Shown: piece by piece, positions 36,616 through 45,944 of the stretch
How the letters are laid out: each line of letters starts with the position of its first letter
Numbering within the stretch: position 1 is the stretch's first letter
Assembly (NCBI RefSeq): GCF_001293525.1
Contig: NZ_BBYR01000002.1
Span: forward strand, 62,001-126,000
Source: Pseudideonella sakaiensis
GTDB lineage: Bacteria > Pseudomonadota > Gammaproteobacteria > Burkholderiales > Burkholderiaceae_C
DNA: 64,000 nt
Reading direction: 5' to 3'
Made by a program: the position numbers and the translations under genes
The notes under the pieces: model-generated
What the model was told of the DNA's origin: nothing
Seen by the model: only the letters and a program-made list of their open reading frames with translations
Databases searched by the model: none

Positions 36616-37239
36616 TCACGGCGTCGGCGCGTCGATCAGCATCAGCGAGCGGTCGCCGCCGCTCATCTGCATCTCGACGCTGCGCAGCGCGGGGCCCTGG
36701 CCGACGATCTCGAGGCTGCGGATCTGGGCCGCGAGGCGGGCGTCGCGCGGGGTCAGCAGCAGCGTCCAGCGCTGAGGCTGGCCGCTGACGCGGGTGTCGA
36801 ACTGGCGCTGCAGCGTGCGCGCATCGCCGCTCAGCGTGCCGCGCAGCGCATCGACCAGGCCGGCGAGCTCGGGGATCGCGTCCAGGCTCATCTGCCGCGT
36901 GCGGTCGCCGCGGCGCAGCCGCAGCGTGTTGCCGTCGACCTCCATCGACTCCGGCCGCGGCTCGGTCGTGTGGCGGGCGAAGCGGTCCGGTGCGCTGAAG
37001 CTGAGGGTGCCGCGCGAGCGCAGCGGGCCGTCCAGGCCGCCGACGTAGCGCTCCTCGCTGAAGCGCGCCTCGCCGCTCTTGCGCTGGGCCAGCAGCGCCA
37101 TCAGCTGCGGCAGGTCGAAGGCCGCGGCCGCGGCCGGCCGGCCCGCGCCGACGGCGGCCAGCGCGGCGGCGGCGAGCGCCGTGCCCAGCAGCCGCCGGCG
37201 GGCCGGCGGCCTCGTGCGCGGGGGATGCGGCCGGTTCAC
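36616..37239 (-). CDS. LolA-like outer-membrane lipid carrier protein
   Basis: A 207-residue periplasmic protein starting at a GTG that overlaps the ACP stop. Residues 1-40 form a signal peptide with an RRRLLG n-region, possibly Tat-like. The rest is the half-barrel fold of LolA-related proteins (DLPQLMALLAQRKSGEARFSE, seen in part). The ApeL equivalent is expected to carry the lipidated pigment across the periplasm. Its position between the ACP and the exporter supports this over a general lipoprotein role. Confidence 0.83.
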   Translation of the reverse strand: MNRPHPPRTRPPARRRLLGTALAAAALAAVGAGRPAAAAAFDLPQLMALLAQRKSGEARFSEERYVGGLDGPLRSRGTLSFSAPDRFARHTTEPRPESMEVDGNTLRLRRGDRTRQMSLDAIPELAGLVDALRGTLSGDARTLQRQFDTRVSGQPQRWTLLLTPRDARLAAQIRSLEIVGQGPALRSVEMQMSGGDRSLMLIDAPTP

Positions 37240-37535
37240 CGCGTGCGGTGCTGCGCCACGTGCGCCGCCAGGCTGCGCAGCGAGCGGAAGATCTGGTGGT
37301 TCTGCTCGTCGTCCGAGCGCAGCTGGAAGCCGTAGCGCTGCGAGATCTCGAGCGCCACCTCGAGGATGTCGATCGAGTCCAGCCCGAGCCCGTCGCCGAA
37401 CAGCGGCGCGCCGACGTCCAGGTCCTCGGGGGCCTGCTCCAGGTTCAGCGCCTCGACGAACAGCACCGCCAGTTCGCGTTCGAGCGCCGCCGGGTCCGGG
37501 CTGGCGGCAGGGCTGGCGGGGGAGACGTCGGACAC
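37236..37535 (-). CDS. Acyl carrier protein, first gene of the pigment operon
   Basis: A 99-residue ACP with a 15-residue Ala/Pro/Ser-rich lead and the phosphopantetheine site Ser54 in GLGLDSIDILE. The GTG at 37535 is chosen because GGAGG lies 7 bases before it; a longer reading from 37622 has no such signal and adds only low-complexity residues. The stop overlaps the LolA-like start. As first gene of the minus-strand run, its promoter should be in 37536-37649. Confidence 0.85.
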   Translation of the reverse strand: MSDVSPASPAASPDPAALERELAVLFVEALNLEQAPEDLDVGAPLFGDGLGLDSIDILEVALEISQRYGFQLRSDDEQNHQIFRSLRSLAAHVAQHRTR

Positions 37536-37649
37536 GGGAGAACCTCCGGGAACTGCAGGGGCGGGGGATGCGGGCCGGGATTGTAGGCGGGGGCCCGACG
37601 GCCCCGGGCGCCGGGCGGACATGCCCCGCGGGCGGGCGGAACCGGCGCG

Positions 37650-39902
37650 TCAGCGCCGGCTGCGCCACAGCGGCTTGCGGCCCTTCAGCTGCCGTTCGAT
37701 GCCGTCGTTCAGCCGGCGCCGCAGGTCCAGCACCGCGTCCAGGCCCTCGTAGACGCCGGGGAAGCGCAGGTCCAGCCAGAGCCACAGCGTGCAGGCGCGC
37801 AGCGCCTGTTCCATCCGGTCCAGCCGGGCGTGCTCGTCGACCTGGTCGAGGAACCACGGCGCCTCGACGCGGCCGGCCCAGGCATGGGCCTCGGCCCAGC
37901 CGACGAAGTGCTGCACCTGCTCGTCGTTGCGGCCGTCCACCGGCGCCTGCGCGTAGACGAAGCGCTCGCGCAGCGGCAGCTTGCCGGCCCGCGCATCGAG
38001 CTGGCCGGCCAGCTCCAGCATCTGGGTCAGCTCGGCCACCTCGAAGTGCGCGTTGTCCAGCCGCAGCTGCTCCATGAACACGCCGAGCACGGCCTGCAGC
38101 TGGCTGCGGCCGAGCCGGGTCGCGATGGTGTCGACGTGCCACCAGTTCGGCGCCACCGGCGCCTTGAAGTCGCGCGGCGCGCGCGGCTCGGCGGCCAGCC
38201 GCTCCTTCAGCAGCTTCTGCGCCGCCGGCTCGGCCTCGCGCAGCACGCCGGCGAAGCCCTCGTCGTGCAGGCCGTAGCGGCCGGCGCGGCCGGCGATCTG
38301 CTGGGTCTCGGAGACGTCCAGCGGCCGGTCGCCGACGCCGTCGAACTTGCTCATGGTGCTGAACAGCACGCGCCGGATCGGCAGGTTCAGGCCCATGCCG
38401 ATCGCATCGGTGGCCACCAGCACGTCGGCATGGCCGTGGGCGTAGCGCTCGGCCTCGCGGCGCCGCACCTCGGGCGGCAGCGCGCCGTAGATCACCGCCA
38501 CGCTGTGCCCCTGCTGGCCGACCTGGTCGCGCAGCATCAGCACGTCGCGCCGGCTGAAGGCGACGATCGCGTCGCCGCGCTGCAGGCCGGCCAGCGGCAC
38601 CGGTGCCGGCAGCGGCTGCACCGGCTGCTTGCGCTCGAAGCGCCGCACCACCGCCTGCTCGCCGCACAGGCCGAGCAGGTTCTCCACCGCCGGCACCGCG
38701 AACGACGAGCAGATGATCAGCAGCTCCTCGGCCGGCACGCCGACGATGGCCTGGGTCCAGGCCCAGCCGCGCGAGGGATCGAAGAGCATCTGCGCCTCGT
38801 CGATCACCGCCACGTCGACCGGCGTGCGCGTGGCCACCATCTCGATCGTGCTGGACACCACGCGCGCGTCGTCGGCCGGCACGTTCTCCTCGCCGGTCAG
38901 CAGCGAGCAGGGCACGCCGCGCGCGACCAGCCGGTCGCGCCCTTCCAGCGCCAGCAGCCGCAGCGGCGCCAGGTAGCAGCCCTTGCGGGCCTGGGCCAGG
39001 CGCTCGAAGGCGGCGTGCGTCTTGCCGCTGTTCGGCGGCCCGACGTAGAGCGTCACCTTGCGGCCGACGCGGCGCGCCAGCGGAAAGCTGTCGGGGTAGC
39101 CGGCGAACTGCAGCTGCTGGGTCAGGTCGTCCAGCGTCTCCAGCTCGTGCACGCGGTTGGCCCAGCGCGCGAAGGCGCGCTCGCAGCCGGCCTGCAGCTC
39201 GGCCAGCGGGCGCGGCAGCGCGCACTCGGCCTGCAGCCCGGGCAGCAGCGAGTCGGTGCGGTTCGGGTCGATCGCGCGGGCCTGGGCCACCAGCGTCGCG
39301 AGCTGGGCCTGCAGCGCCGGCGCGTCCGGCCAGTCGGTGGCCGGGCCGAGCGCGCGCAGCAGCGCCGGCTTGTCGCCGTCGCGGCAGAAGGCCCAGACCG
39401 GCGCGGGCTCGACCGGCGCGCGGTGCGCCAGCAGCACGCGCCAGGGCTCGCCGGCGGCGTCCTCCGCCGGCAGCGGCAGGCGTTGCGTCAGCAGGCGTTC
39501 CCAGCCCAGGCCGACGCGGGTGATGCCCAGCGTCTCCAGCGCCGCCAGCCGGGCGGTCAGCGTGGCGCGGGCCTGCCGCAGGCCGCCGCTGGCCGCCTGC
39601 ATCGCGTCGAGGTGCTGCAGCGCCGCATCGAACAGGCCCGGGGCGATCCAGCGGCTCGGCCGCTGGTTCGCCACGCCCTTCTGCAGCAGCACCAGGCCGC
39701 GCGCGTCCATCGCCGCCTCGCCGTCGGCGTCCTCGGCCAGGCCGAGATCGGCCGGCGACGCCACCTGCGGCAGCAGGTAGGCCGACTGCCGCACCCGCTC
39801 CAGCGCGGCCGGCTCGAGGTGGGCCGGCAGACGCTCGGCGTGGCGCGGCCAGGGCAGGTGGAGCGTCGCGCGGGCGTCGGCGTGCGGGGTCGGAGGGGGC
39901 AT
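37650..39902 (-). CDS. SUV3-like superfamily 2 RNA helicase
   Basis: A 750-residue ATP-dependent helicase. Walker A is GPPNSGKT at 288-295, and the DEAQ box is at 368-371. Later motifs include SRRDV, ATDAIGMGLN and QIAGRAGR, the pattern of the SUV3/Ski2-like group known from mitochondrial RNA decay. The first 270 residues are a helical region I do not recognise, and the C-terminal 150 hold the SUV3-type tail. The likely role is RNA unwinding in turnover, but bacterial members are little studied. It lies upstream of the pigment operon on the same strand with a 114-bp gap. Confidence 0.88.
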   Translation of the reverse strand: MPPPTPHADARATLHLPWPRHAERLPAHLEPAALERVRQSAYLLPQVASPADLGLAEDADGEAAMDARGLVLLQKGVANQRPSRWIAPGLFDAALQHLDAMQAASGGLRQARATLTARLAALETLGITRVGLGWERLLTQRLPLPAEDAAGEPWRVLLAHRAPVEPAPVWAFCRDGDKPALLRALGPATDWPDAPALQAQLATLVAQARAIDPNRTDSLLPGLQAECALPRPLAELQAGCERAFARWANRVHELETLDDLTQQLQFAGYPDSFPLARRVGRKVTLYVGPPNSGKTHAAFERLAQARKGCYLAPLRLLALEGRDRLVARGVPCSLLTGEENVPADDARVVSSTIEMVATRTPVDVAVIDEAQMLFDPSRGWAWTQAIVGVPAEELLIICSSFAVPAVENLLGLCGEQAVVRRFERKQPVQPLPAPVPLAGLQRGDAIVAFSRRDVLMLRDQVGQQGHSVAVIYGALPPEVRRREAERYAHGHADVLVATDAIGMGLNLPIRRVLFSTMSKFDGVGDRPLDVSETQQIAGRAGRYGLHDEGFAGVLREAEPAAQKLLKERLAAEPRAPRDFKAPVAPNWWHVDTIATRLGRSQLQAVLGVFMEQLRLDNAHFEVAELTQMLELAGQLDARAGKLPLRERFVYAQAPVDGRNDEQVQHFVGWAEAHAWAGRVEAPWFLDQVDEHARLDRMEQALRACTLWLWLDLRFPGVYEGLDAVLDLRRRLNDGIERQLKGRKPLWRSRR

Positions 39903-40066
39903 GCGGGGCGGGGGCGGTCGGCGGAACCGGCGATTGTCGCCGTTCGCCTGGCGCGCTGGCCCGCTGCGCGGGCCCGCCGCGGTCCCCGCCGCGCTGGTCG
40001 CCCGCGCACGCCGCGGTCGGCCGGGCCAGGCCTCCTCGCGCCGCAGCCCCGCGCGAGCCCGCCGTG

Positions 40067-41005
40067 TCAGAGCTGCGTGCGCAGCGACCAGATCTCCGGG
40101 AACAGCACCACGTCCAGCATCCGCCGCAGGTAGCCGACGCCGCTGGTGCCGCCGGTGCCGCGCTTGAAGCCGATCACGCGTTCCACCGTGGTGACGTGGC
40201 GGAAGCGCCAGAGGCGGAACGCGTCCTCCAGGTCGGTCAGCTCCTCGCCGAGCTGGTACAGGTCCCAGTGCGCCTGCGGTGCCTGGTACACGGCGAGCCA
40301 GGCCGCCTCGACGCCCGGGTCGGCGGTGTAGGCCTGGGTCCAGTCGCGCGCGAGCTTGTCCGGCGGCACCGGCAGGCCGCGGCGGGCGAGCAGGCGCAGC
40401 GCCTCGTCGTACAGCGACGGCGCGCGCCAGGCCGCGTCGACCCGCGCGAGCAGGTCGGCGCGGTGCGCGTGCGGCTTCAGCATCGCGGCGTTCTTGTTGC
40501 CCAGCGTGAACTCGATGCAGCGGTATTGCCAGCTCTGGAAGCCGCTGCTGCGGCTGAGGAAGGGCCGGATCGCGCTGTACTCGGGCGGCGTCATCGTGGC
40601 CAGCACGTCCCAGGCGTGCACCAGCTGCTCCATGATGCGGCTGACGCGCGCGAGCATCTTGAAGGCGGCCGGCAGCTCGTCCGCGGCCACCGCGCGCACC
40701 GCGGCGGACAGCTCGTGCAGCATCAGCTTCATCCAGAGCTCGCTGGTCTGGTGCTGGACGATGAAGAGCAGCTCGTCGTGCGCCGGCGACAGCGGGGCCT
40801 GGGCGTCCAGCAGCCGGTCGAGCTGCAGGTAGTCGCCATAGCTCATGTCGCGGCTGAAGTCGAGCTGGGCGCCTTCGTCGGCGACGATGTGCTCGCCGGG
40901 CGAGGCGGCGGCCTGCGGCGTGGCCTCGGCGGCGGGAGGCGGCGGGGCGGCGTCGCCCCCGGCGTGTGCCGCGTCGTCGCCGCTGCCGTGCATCGGACAG
41001 GCCAT
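40067..41005 (-). CDS. kynA: Tryptophan 2,3-dioxygenase
   Basis: A 312-residue haem dioxygenase, opening tryptophan to N-formylkynurenine with O2. The family core is clear: [32 protein letters not shown], then [18 protein letters not shown] and the final GVGYLR. The N-terminal 45 residues are a His/Ala/Pro-rich addition. The start ATG shares one base with the kynU stop, so it is the last gene of the kynB-kynU-kynA operon. About 160 bp without genes separate it from the helicase. Confidence 0.95.
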   Translation of the reverse strand: MACPMHGSGDDAAHAGGDAAPPPPAAEATPQAAASPGEHIVADEGAQLDFSRDMSYGDYLQLDRLLDAQAPLSPAHDELLFIVQHQTSELWMKLMLHELSAAVRAVAADELPAAFKMLARVSRIMEQLVHAWDVLATMTPPEYSAIRPFLSRSSGFQSWQYRCIEFTLGNKNAAMLKPHAHRADLLARVDAAWRAPSLYDEALRLLARRGLPVPPDKLARDWTQAYTADPGVEAAWLAVYQAPQAHWDLYQLGEELTDLEDAFRLWRFRHVTTVERVIGFKRGTGGTSGVGYLRRMLDVVLFPEIWSLRTQL

Positions 41006-42282
41006 CAGGTCACCGCCGCGCGCTGCTGGAAGCGCGCCTCGCGCCATTCGCCGGTCTCCAGCACCTGGCGCAGCTGCTCGACCGCGTCCCAGACGTCGAC
41101 GTGGCGGGTGTACAGCGGCGTGAAGCCGAAGCGCAGCAGGTCGGGCGCGCGGAAGTCGCCGACCACGCCGCGCGCGATCAGCGCCTGCACCATCGCGTAG
41201 CCACCCTCGGCGTGCGCGAAGCTGACCTGGCTGCCGCGCAGCGCCGCGTCGCGCGGCGTGACGAGCTGCAGGCCGTGGCCCGCGCAGCGCGCCTCCACGC
41301 CGGCGATGAAGGCCTCGCTCAGCGCGAGCGACTTCGCGCGCAGCGCGGCCAGGCCGCCGAGGCGCTCGGCCGCCAGCAGGGTGTCGACGCCGCATTCCAG
41401 CGCCGCGGCGCCGATCACCGACGGCGTGCCGCAGAGGTAGCGGCCGATGCCGGGCGCCGGCCGGTAGTCCGGCGTGAACTCGAAGGGCGCGGCATGGCCC
41501 ATCCAGCCGGCCAGCGGCTGCCAGAAGCGCTCGGCGTGGCGCGGATGGGCCCAGACGAAGGCCGGCGCGCCCGGGCCGCCGTTCAGGTACTTGTAGCCGC
41601 AGCCGACCGCGAAGTCGGCCTGCGCGCCGTGCAGGTCCACCGGCAGCGCGCCCGCGCTGTGCGCGAGGTCCCAGACGGTCAGCGTGCCGGCGGCGTGCGC
41701 GGCCTGCGTCAGCGCGGCCATGTCGTGCAGCCGGCCGCTGCGGTAGTTCACCTGCGTGAGCATCAGCAGCGCCGGGCGGTCGGCGAGCAGCGCGGGCAGG
41801 TCCTCGGCCTCGGCCAGCACCAGCCGCAGGTCGTGCGCGCGCGCGAGGCTCTCGGCGATGTACAGGTCGGTCGGGAAGTTGCTGCGCTCGCTGACGATCA
41901 CGCGGCGCTGCGGCGCGTCGGCGCGCGCAATCGCCAGCGCGGCCGACAGCACCTTGAACAGGTTCACCGAGGTCGAATCGGCCACCACCAGCTCGCCCGG
42001 CCGGGCGCCGACCAGGCGGGCGATCTTGTCGCCGACCCGGCCGGGCAGCTCGATCCAGCCGGCGCGGTTCCAGCTGGTGATCAGGCCGCGGCCCCATTCC
42101 TCGGTCACCACCTGCTGCACGCGCGCCGCGGTGGCGCGCGGCAGCACGCCGAGCGAATTGCCGTCGAGGTAGATCGTGCCGTCGGGCAGCGCGAACTGGT
42201 CGCGCAGCGGGGCCAGCGGGTCGGAAGCATCGCGCGCCTCGGCATCGGCGCGCGTCCAGCGCAGGGGGTGGGCAGTCGTCAT
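41005..42282 (-). CDS. kynU: Kynureninase
   Basis: A 425-residue PLP enzyme cleaving kynurenine to anthranilate and alanine. Markers are DGNSLGVLP near the start, the DLAHSAGA segment, and the PLP-lysine region [13 protein letters not shown]. The ATG at 42282 is preferred over an upstream in-frame Met at 42315 that lacks homologous residues. It is placed 46 bp after kynB and overlaps kynA by one base. Confidence 0.96.
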   Translation of the reverse strand: MTTAHPLRWTRADAEARDASDPLAPLRDQFALPDGTIYLDGNSLGVLPRATAARVQQVVTEEWGRGLITSWNRAGWIELPGRVGDKIARLVGARPGELVVADSTSVNLFKVLSAALAIARADAPQRRVIVSERSNFPTDLYIAESLARAHDLRLVLAEAEDLPALLADRPALLMLTQVNYRSGRLHDMAALTQAAHAAGTLTVWDLAHSAGALPVDLHGAQADFAVGCGYKYLNGGPGAPAFVWAHPRHAERFWQPLAGWMGHAAPFEFTPDYRPAPGIGRYLCGTPSVIGAAALECGVDTLLAAERLGGLAALRAKSLALSEAFIAGVEARCAGHGLQLVTPRDAALRGSQVSFAHAEGGYAMVQALIARGVVGDFRAPDLLRFGFTPLYTRHVDVWDAVEQLRQVLETGEWREARFQQRAAVT

Positions 42283-42328
42283 GGCGCGGCACGGTAGCAC
42301 CGGCGCCGCGGGCATGGTGTCGGTTTTT

Positions 42329-42973
42329 TCAGACGAGGGCGCGCAGCACCGCGCGCACCGGCGAGGCGTCCGCCTCGACCAGCTTCAGCGGCAGCGCGAT
42401 CAGCTCGTAGTCGCCCGGCGGCACCGCGTCGAGCACCAGGTTCTCGAGCACCCGCAGGTCGCGCGCGAGCAGGCGCTGGTGGCTGGGCAGGGCCTTGCTG
42501 TCGGCCGGGTCGACCGACTGGCTGTCGATGCCGACGAGGCGCACGCCGCGGTCGGCCAGCCAGTCGATGGTCTCGGCCGCGAAGGCGCTGAAGTCGGTGG
42601 ACCAGGCCGTCGGCGCGGTGCGCGCGGTGCGCACCAGCACGCGCGGCGGCAGCCCGTCGGCGGCGTGCGCGAGCTGCCGCGGGTGCACCAGCGGGCCGGC
42701 GTCCAGCGCGTGGATCACGCGGCAGAGGCCGAGGAAGGGCGCCAGGTCCAGCAGGCCGACCGCCGGCGCGCCGTCGGCGTAGTGCAGCGGCGCATCGGCA
42801 TGCGCGCCCAGGTGCGGCGAGAAGCCGAGCGCGCTCACGTTGACCGGGCAGCCCGGCCCGATGCGCGCGGCCCAGGACTGGGTGTAGGGCGTGTCGCCGG
42901 GGAAGGGCGGCGTGGCCGCGTGCAGCGGCGGCGAGATGTCCCAGAGGCGTCGGGTCGGCAGCGGGTCGGGCAT
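42329..42973 (-). CDS. kynB: Kynurenine formamidase
   Basis: A 214-residue cyclase-family metal hydrolase with the zinc-binding pattern [12 protein letters not shown]. It hydrolyses N-formylkynurenine to kynurenine, the step between kynA and kynU. It is first in the operon, so the promoter should be in 42974-43047, a 74-bp gap after the convergent-free ykgJ-type gene. No kyn regulator gene is adjacent. Confidence 0.95.
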   Translation of the reverse strand: MPDPLPTRRLWDISPPLHAATPPFPGDTPYTQSWAARIGPGCPVNVSALGFSPHLGAHADAPLHYADGAPAVGLLDLAPFLGLCRVIHALDAGPLVHPRQLAHAADGLPPRVLVRTARTAPTAWSTDFSAFAAETIDWLADRGVRLVGIDSQSVDPADSKALPSHQRLLARDLRVLENLVLDAVPPGDYELIALPLKLVEADASPVRAVLRALV

Positions 42974-43047
42974 GGCGCGGACCTTAGCACCGGGCCGGCC
43001 GCGGTGCGGCCGGGTCGCGGCCGCCCGGACCGCCGCCGGGAACCGGC

Positions 43048-43389
43048 TCAACCGGCCAGCGGCGGCAGGCCGTGGCGGGCGCGGGCGCGGTCGCAGGCCT
43101 CGTCGCCCAGGCCCAGCGGCGCGCGCAGCCCGAACTCGCGGCAGGGCGACGGGCGCCACTCGTGGATGCCGCAGTGCGCGGCCACGCCGACCTGGCCCAC
43201 CAGCGCGGCGCAGCGCGGGCGGGCGTGGTCGGTGCCGCGCATGCGCCAGGTGCCGGCGGTGACCTCGACCGCGAGCCCGGCGGGCACCCGGCCGCCGGCC
43301 TCGTCGAGCTCCTCGCGCGCGAAGTCGACGCGCAGGCTGGCGCAGCAGGCGCCGCAGCGCAGGCAGGGGTTGGGGAAGGCCGCGGTCAC
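43048..43389 (-). CDS. YkgJ-family cysteine-cluster protein
   Basis: A 113-residue cytosolic protein starting at GTG with CLRCGACC near the N-terminus and further Cys residues at RCAAL, HCGIH and SPCREF. The family is thought to bind zinc or an Fe-S cluster; the function is unknown. It is divergent from the CHAT gene over 111 bp, so both promoters share that gap. Confidence 0.85.
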   Translation of the reverse strand: MTAAFPNPCLRCGACCASLRVDFAREELDEAGGRVPAGLAVEVTAGTWRMRGTDHARPRCAALVGQVGVAAHCGIHEWRPSPCREFGLRAPLGLGDEACDRARARHGLPPLAG

Positions 43390-43500
43390 GTCGGGTCGGG
43401 GGGGTGGGCGGGGAATTTGCACGCCGGACCGGCCGATTGTCCGCGCCACGCCGGACGGATGCCGCCAGAATCGGCGCGCGCGTCGGCGCGGGAGGTCTGC

Positions 43501-45933
43501 ATGCTTCGGGTGAAGACGGCGGGGAGGGCGGCGGTGGTGGCCGGCGCACTGGCGGCGTGGCTGCCGCTGCCGGCGGCCGCCGCCGCGGGCGATGGCGCGG
43601 CCGCCGGCCGGTATCGCCTGGCGGCCGCGGCGATGGTGCCGGCGACGGCGCCGGCCTCCGCCACGGTCATCGCCTCCGCTTCCGACCCCGTGCCTGCCAC
43701 CGCGTCCGCCCCGGCGTCCGACGCGGCCGCCGCGCAGGCGCTGGCCGAGGGCCGGGCGCTGCGCGACGAGGGCCAGCTCACGCTCGCGGCGGTGCGCCTG
43801 CGCGAGGCCCGCGAACAGGCGCAGGACCCGGCGCTGCGCGCGCGCGCCGCGGCGGCGCTGGGCGCGACGCTGCTGCAGGCGCGCCGGCTGGACGCGGCGC
43901 AGGAGGCTCTGCAGGCGGCCGAGGCGGGCAGCACGGGCCGCGCGCGCGCGGCGGTGGCGATCGACCTGGGGAGCCTGGCCGCGCTGCGCGGCCTCCCGGA
44001 GCGCGCGCGCGCCCACTGGCAGGCGGCGCTCGCCGACGCCGGCAGCGACCCGGCGGTCGCCTTCGCGGCCGGGCTGAACCTCGCGCGGCTCGCGCCCGCC
44101 GCCGACCGGCTGGCGGCGCTGCAGGCGCTGCTGCCGGCGCTGCAGGCCGCCGGCCCCGGCGTGGCCGCGCGTCGCGTCGCGCTGGCCGAGCAGGCGCGCC
44201 GGCTGGGGCCGGACGGCGATGCGCTGGCCCATGCGCAGTTCGACGCGGCCCGCGCCGACGCCGCGGCGGCCGGCGCGGCCCGCCTCGAGGCCGAGGCCCT
44301 CGACGGCCTGGCCGCGCTGTACGAGGCACGTGGCCGCGGCGCCGAAGCGCGCACGCTGAACCGGCAGGCCGAGGCCGCCGCGGCACGGGCGCCGGCGGCG
44401 TCCCTCGGCGAGCTCGGCATCCGCCTCGCCTGGCGCGAGGCGCGGCTGGCGCGCAGCGCCGGCGAGCCGGGGCAGGCGCTGGCCGCCTGGCAGCGCGCGG
44501 TGGCCCGCCTGGAGGCGGTGCGCCAGGACCTGCCGATCGACGACGAGGACGGCGCCTCCACGTTCCGCAGCCTGCTCGAGCCGGTCTACCTCGGCCTGGT
44601 CGAGGGCCTGCTGGCGGCGGCCGACGACGCCCCGGCCGCGCGCCAGCCGGCGCTGCTGCGCCAGGCGGTGGACACGCTGGAACTGGTGCGCCAGGCCGAG
44701 ATGCAGGACTACCTCGGCGACCGCTGCGACGTGGACGCCGTCAAGGGCGGCAGCGCGACCGTGATCCCGGTCGGCAGCGCGGTGCTCTACCCGGTGGCGC
44801 TGCCGGACCGGCTGGAGCTGCTGCTGGACACCGGCGCGGGCCTGCGGCGCGCGCGCAGCGCGGTCGCCGCGGCCGAACTGCGCGAGACGGCGCAGCGCCA
44901 CGCCGCCAGCCTGCGCGCCGGCCGCGCCGCGCACCGGGTCGACGCGGGCCGGCTGTACGACTGGCTGCTGCGCCCGATCGAGCCGCTGCTCGCGGCGGCC
45001 GGGGTCGACACCCTGGTCGTGGTGCCCGACGGAGCCTTGCGCCTGGTCGCCTTCGGCGCGCTGTTCGACGGCCAGCGCTACGCGATCGAGCAGCGCGCGA
45101 TCACCACCAGCGTCGGGCTGTCGATGACCCACACCGGCGCCAGCAGCCCGCGGGCGCGCCGGCGCGTGCTGCTGGCCGGCCTGGCGAGCCCGGGGCCGGT
45201 GGTCGACAAGCTCAGCCCGGCGGTGGTCACGCGGCTGCTCGGCCCGCAGGAGGCGAGCCGGCTGGAGCGCCAGGCCGGCGCTGCCCGCGCCACGGAGCCG
45301 GGCGCGCCCGCGGCGCCGGCCGGTGCCGCCGAGCCGGCGGCCGCCCGTGCCGAGGACCGCACGCGGGCGCTGCAGGAGGCGCTGGCGCTGCCGGGTGTGG
45401 AGCGCGAGGTCGAGGCGATCGCGCGCATCGCGCCGCACGTGCAGCTGCTGGACCGCGACTTCACCGTCGCCGCCTTCCGCGCGGCCGCCGAGACCGGCGA
45501 CTACCCGATCCTGCACGTCGCGTCGCACGGCGTCTTCGGCGGCAGCGCCGACGCGAGCTACGTGCTGGCCTACGACGACCTGCTCACGCTGGACGGCCTG
45601 CAGGCGCTGCTGCGCTCGGACCGCTTCCGGCGCAACCCGGTGGAGCTGCTCAGCCTGTCCGCCTGCGAGACCGCCGAAGGCGACGAGCGCTCGCCGCTCG
45701 GCCTGTCGGGCGCCGCGATCAAGGCGCGCGCGAAGTCGGTGCTCGGCTCGCTGTGGCCGGTGGCCGACGACGCGGCCGTGCCGCTGATGGCGGGCTTCTA
45801 CGACGAGCTGCTGCGCGACGGCCGCAGCAAGGCGCGCGCGCTGCAGGCCGCCCAGGTGGCGCTGCTGCGCCAGCGCGCGTTCGCCCATCCCTTCTACTGG
45901 GCGCCCTTCATCCTGATCGGCAACTGGCTGTGA
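43501..45933 (+). CDS. Secreted CHAT-domain protein with TPR-like repeats
   Basis: An 810-residue protein. An N-terminal signal peptide (about residues 1-28) predicts export. Residues 80-420 are Ala-rich helical repeats of TPR type. The C-terminal CHAT (caspase-like) domain has the dyad His676 in HVASHGVFG and Cys722 in LSACETAEGD, both in the expected contexts, so it is probably an active clan CD protease. The start follows GGAGG at 43491-43495. Its TGA overlaps the GTG of the TpsA gene. CHAT proteins linked to haemagglutinin TPS genes are a cyanobacterial theme. Processing of the exoprotein or of envelope partners is a natural guess, not shown. Confidence 0.87.
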   Translation: MLRVKTAGRAAVVAGALAAWLPLPAAAAAGDGAAAGRYRLAAAAMVPATAPASATVIASASDPVPATASAPASDAAAAQALAEGRALRDEGQLTLAAVRLREAREQAQDPALRARAAAALGATLLQARRLDAAQEALQAAEAGSTGRARAAVAIDLGSLAALRGLPERARAHWQAALADAGSDPAVAFAAGLNLARLAPAADRLAALQALLPALQAAGPGVAARRVALAEQARRLGPDGDALAHAQFDAARADAAAAGAARLEAEALDGLAALYEARGRGAEARTLNRQAEAAAARAPAASLGELGIRLAWREARLARSAGEPGQALAAWQRAVARLEAVRQDLPIDDEDGASTFRSLLEPVYLGLVEGLLAAADDAPAARQPALLRQAVDTLELVRQAEMQDYLGDRCDVDAVKGGSATVIPVGSAVLYPVALPDRLELLLDTGAGLRRARSAVAAAELRETAQRHAASLRAGRAAHRVDAGRLYDWLLRPIEPLLAAAGVDTLVVVPDGALRLVAFGALFDGQRYAIEQRAITTSVGLSMTHTGASSPRARRRVLLAGLASPGPVVDKLSPAVVTRLLGPQEASRLERQAGAARATEPGAPAAPAGAAEPAAARAEDRTRALQEALALPGVEREVEAIARIAPHVQLLDRDFTVAAFRAAAETGDYPILHVASHGVFGGSADASYVLAYDDLLTLDGLQALLRSDRFRRNPVELLSLSACETAEGDERSPLGLSGAAIKARAKSVLGSLWPVADDAAVPLMAGFYDELLRDGRSKARALQAAQVALLRQRAFAHPFYWAPFILIGNWL

Positions 45934-45944
45934 CGAGGCCCGCG

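Noticed and set aside
43404-45929. Long plus-strand extension of the TpsA frame back through the CHAT gene.
   Set aside because: Gly/Arg/Ala-rich translation without motifs, overlapping the CHAT domain in another frame; typical of very GC-rich DNA.
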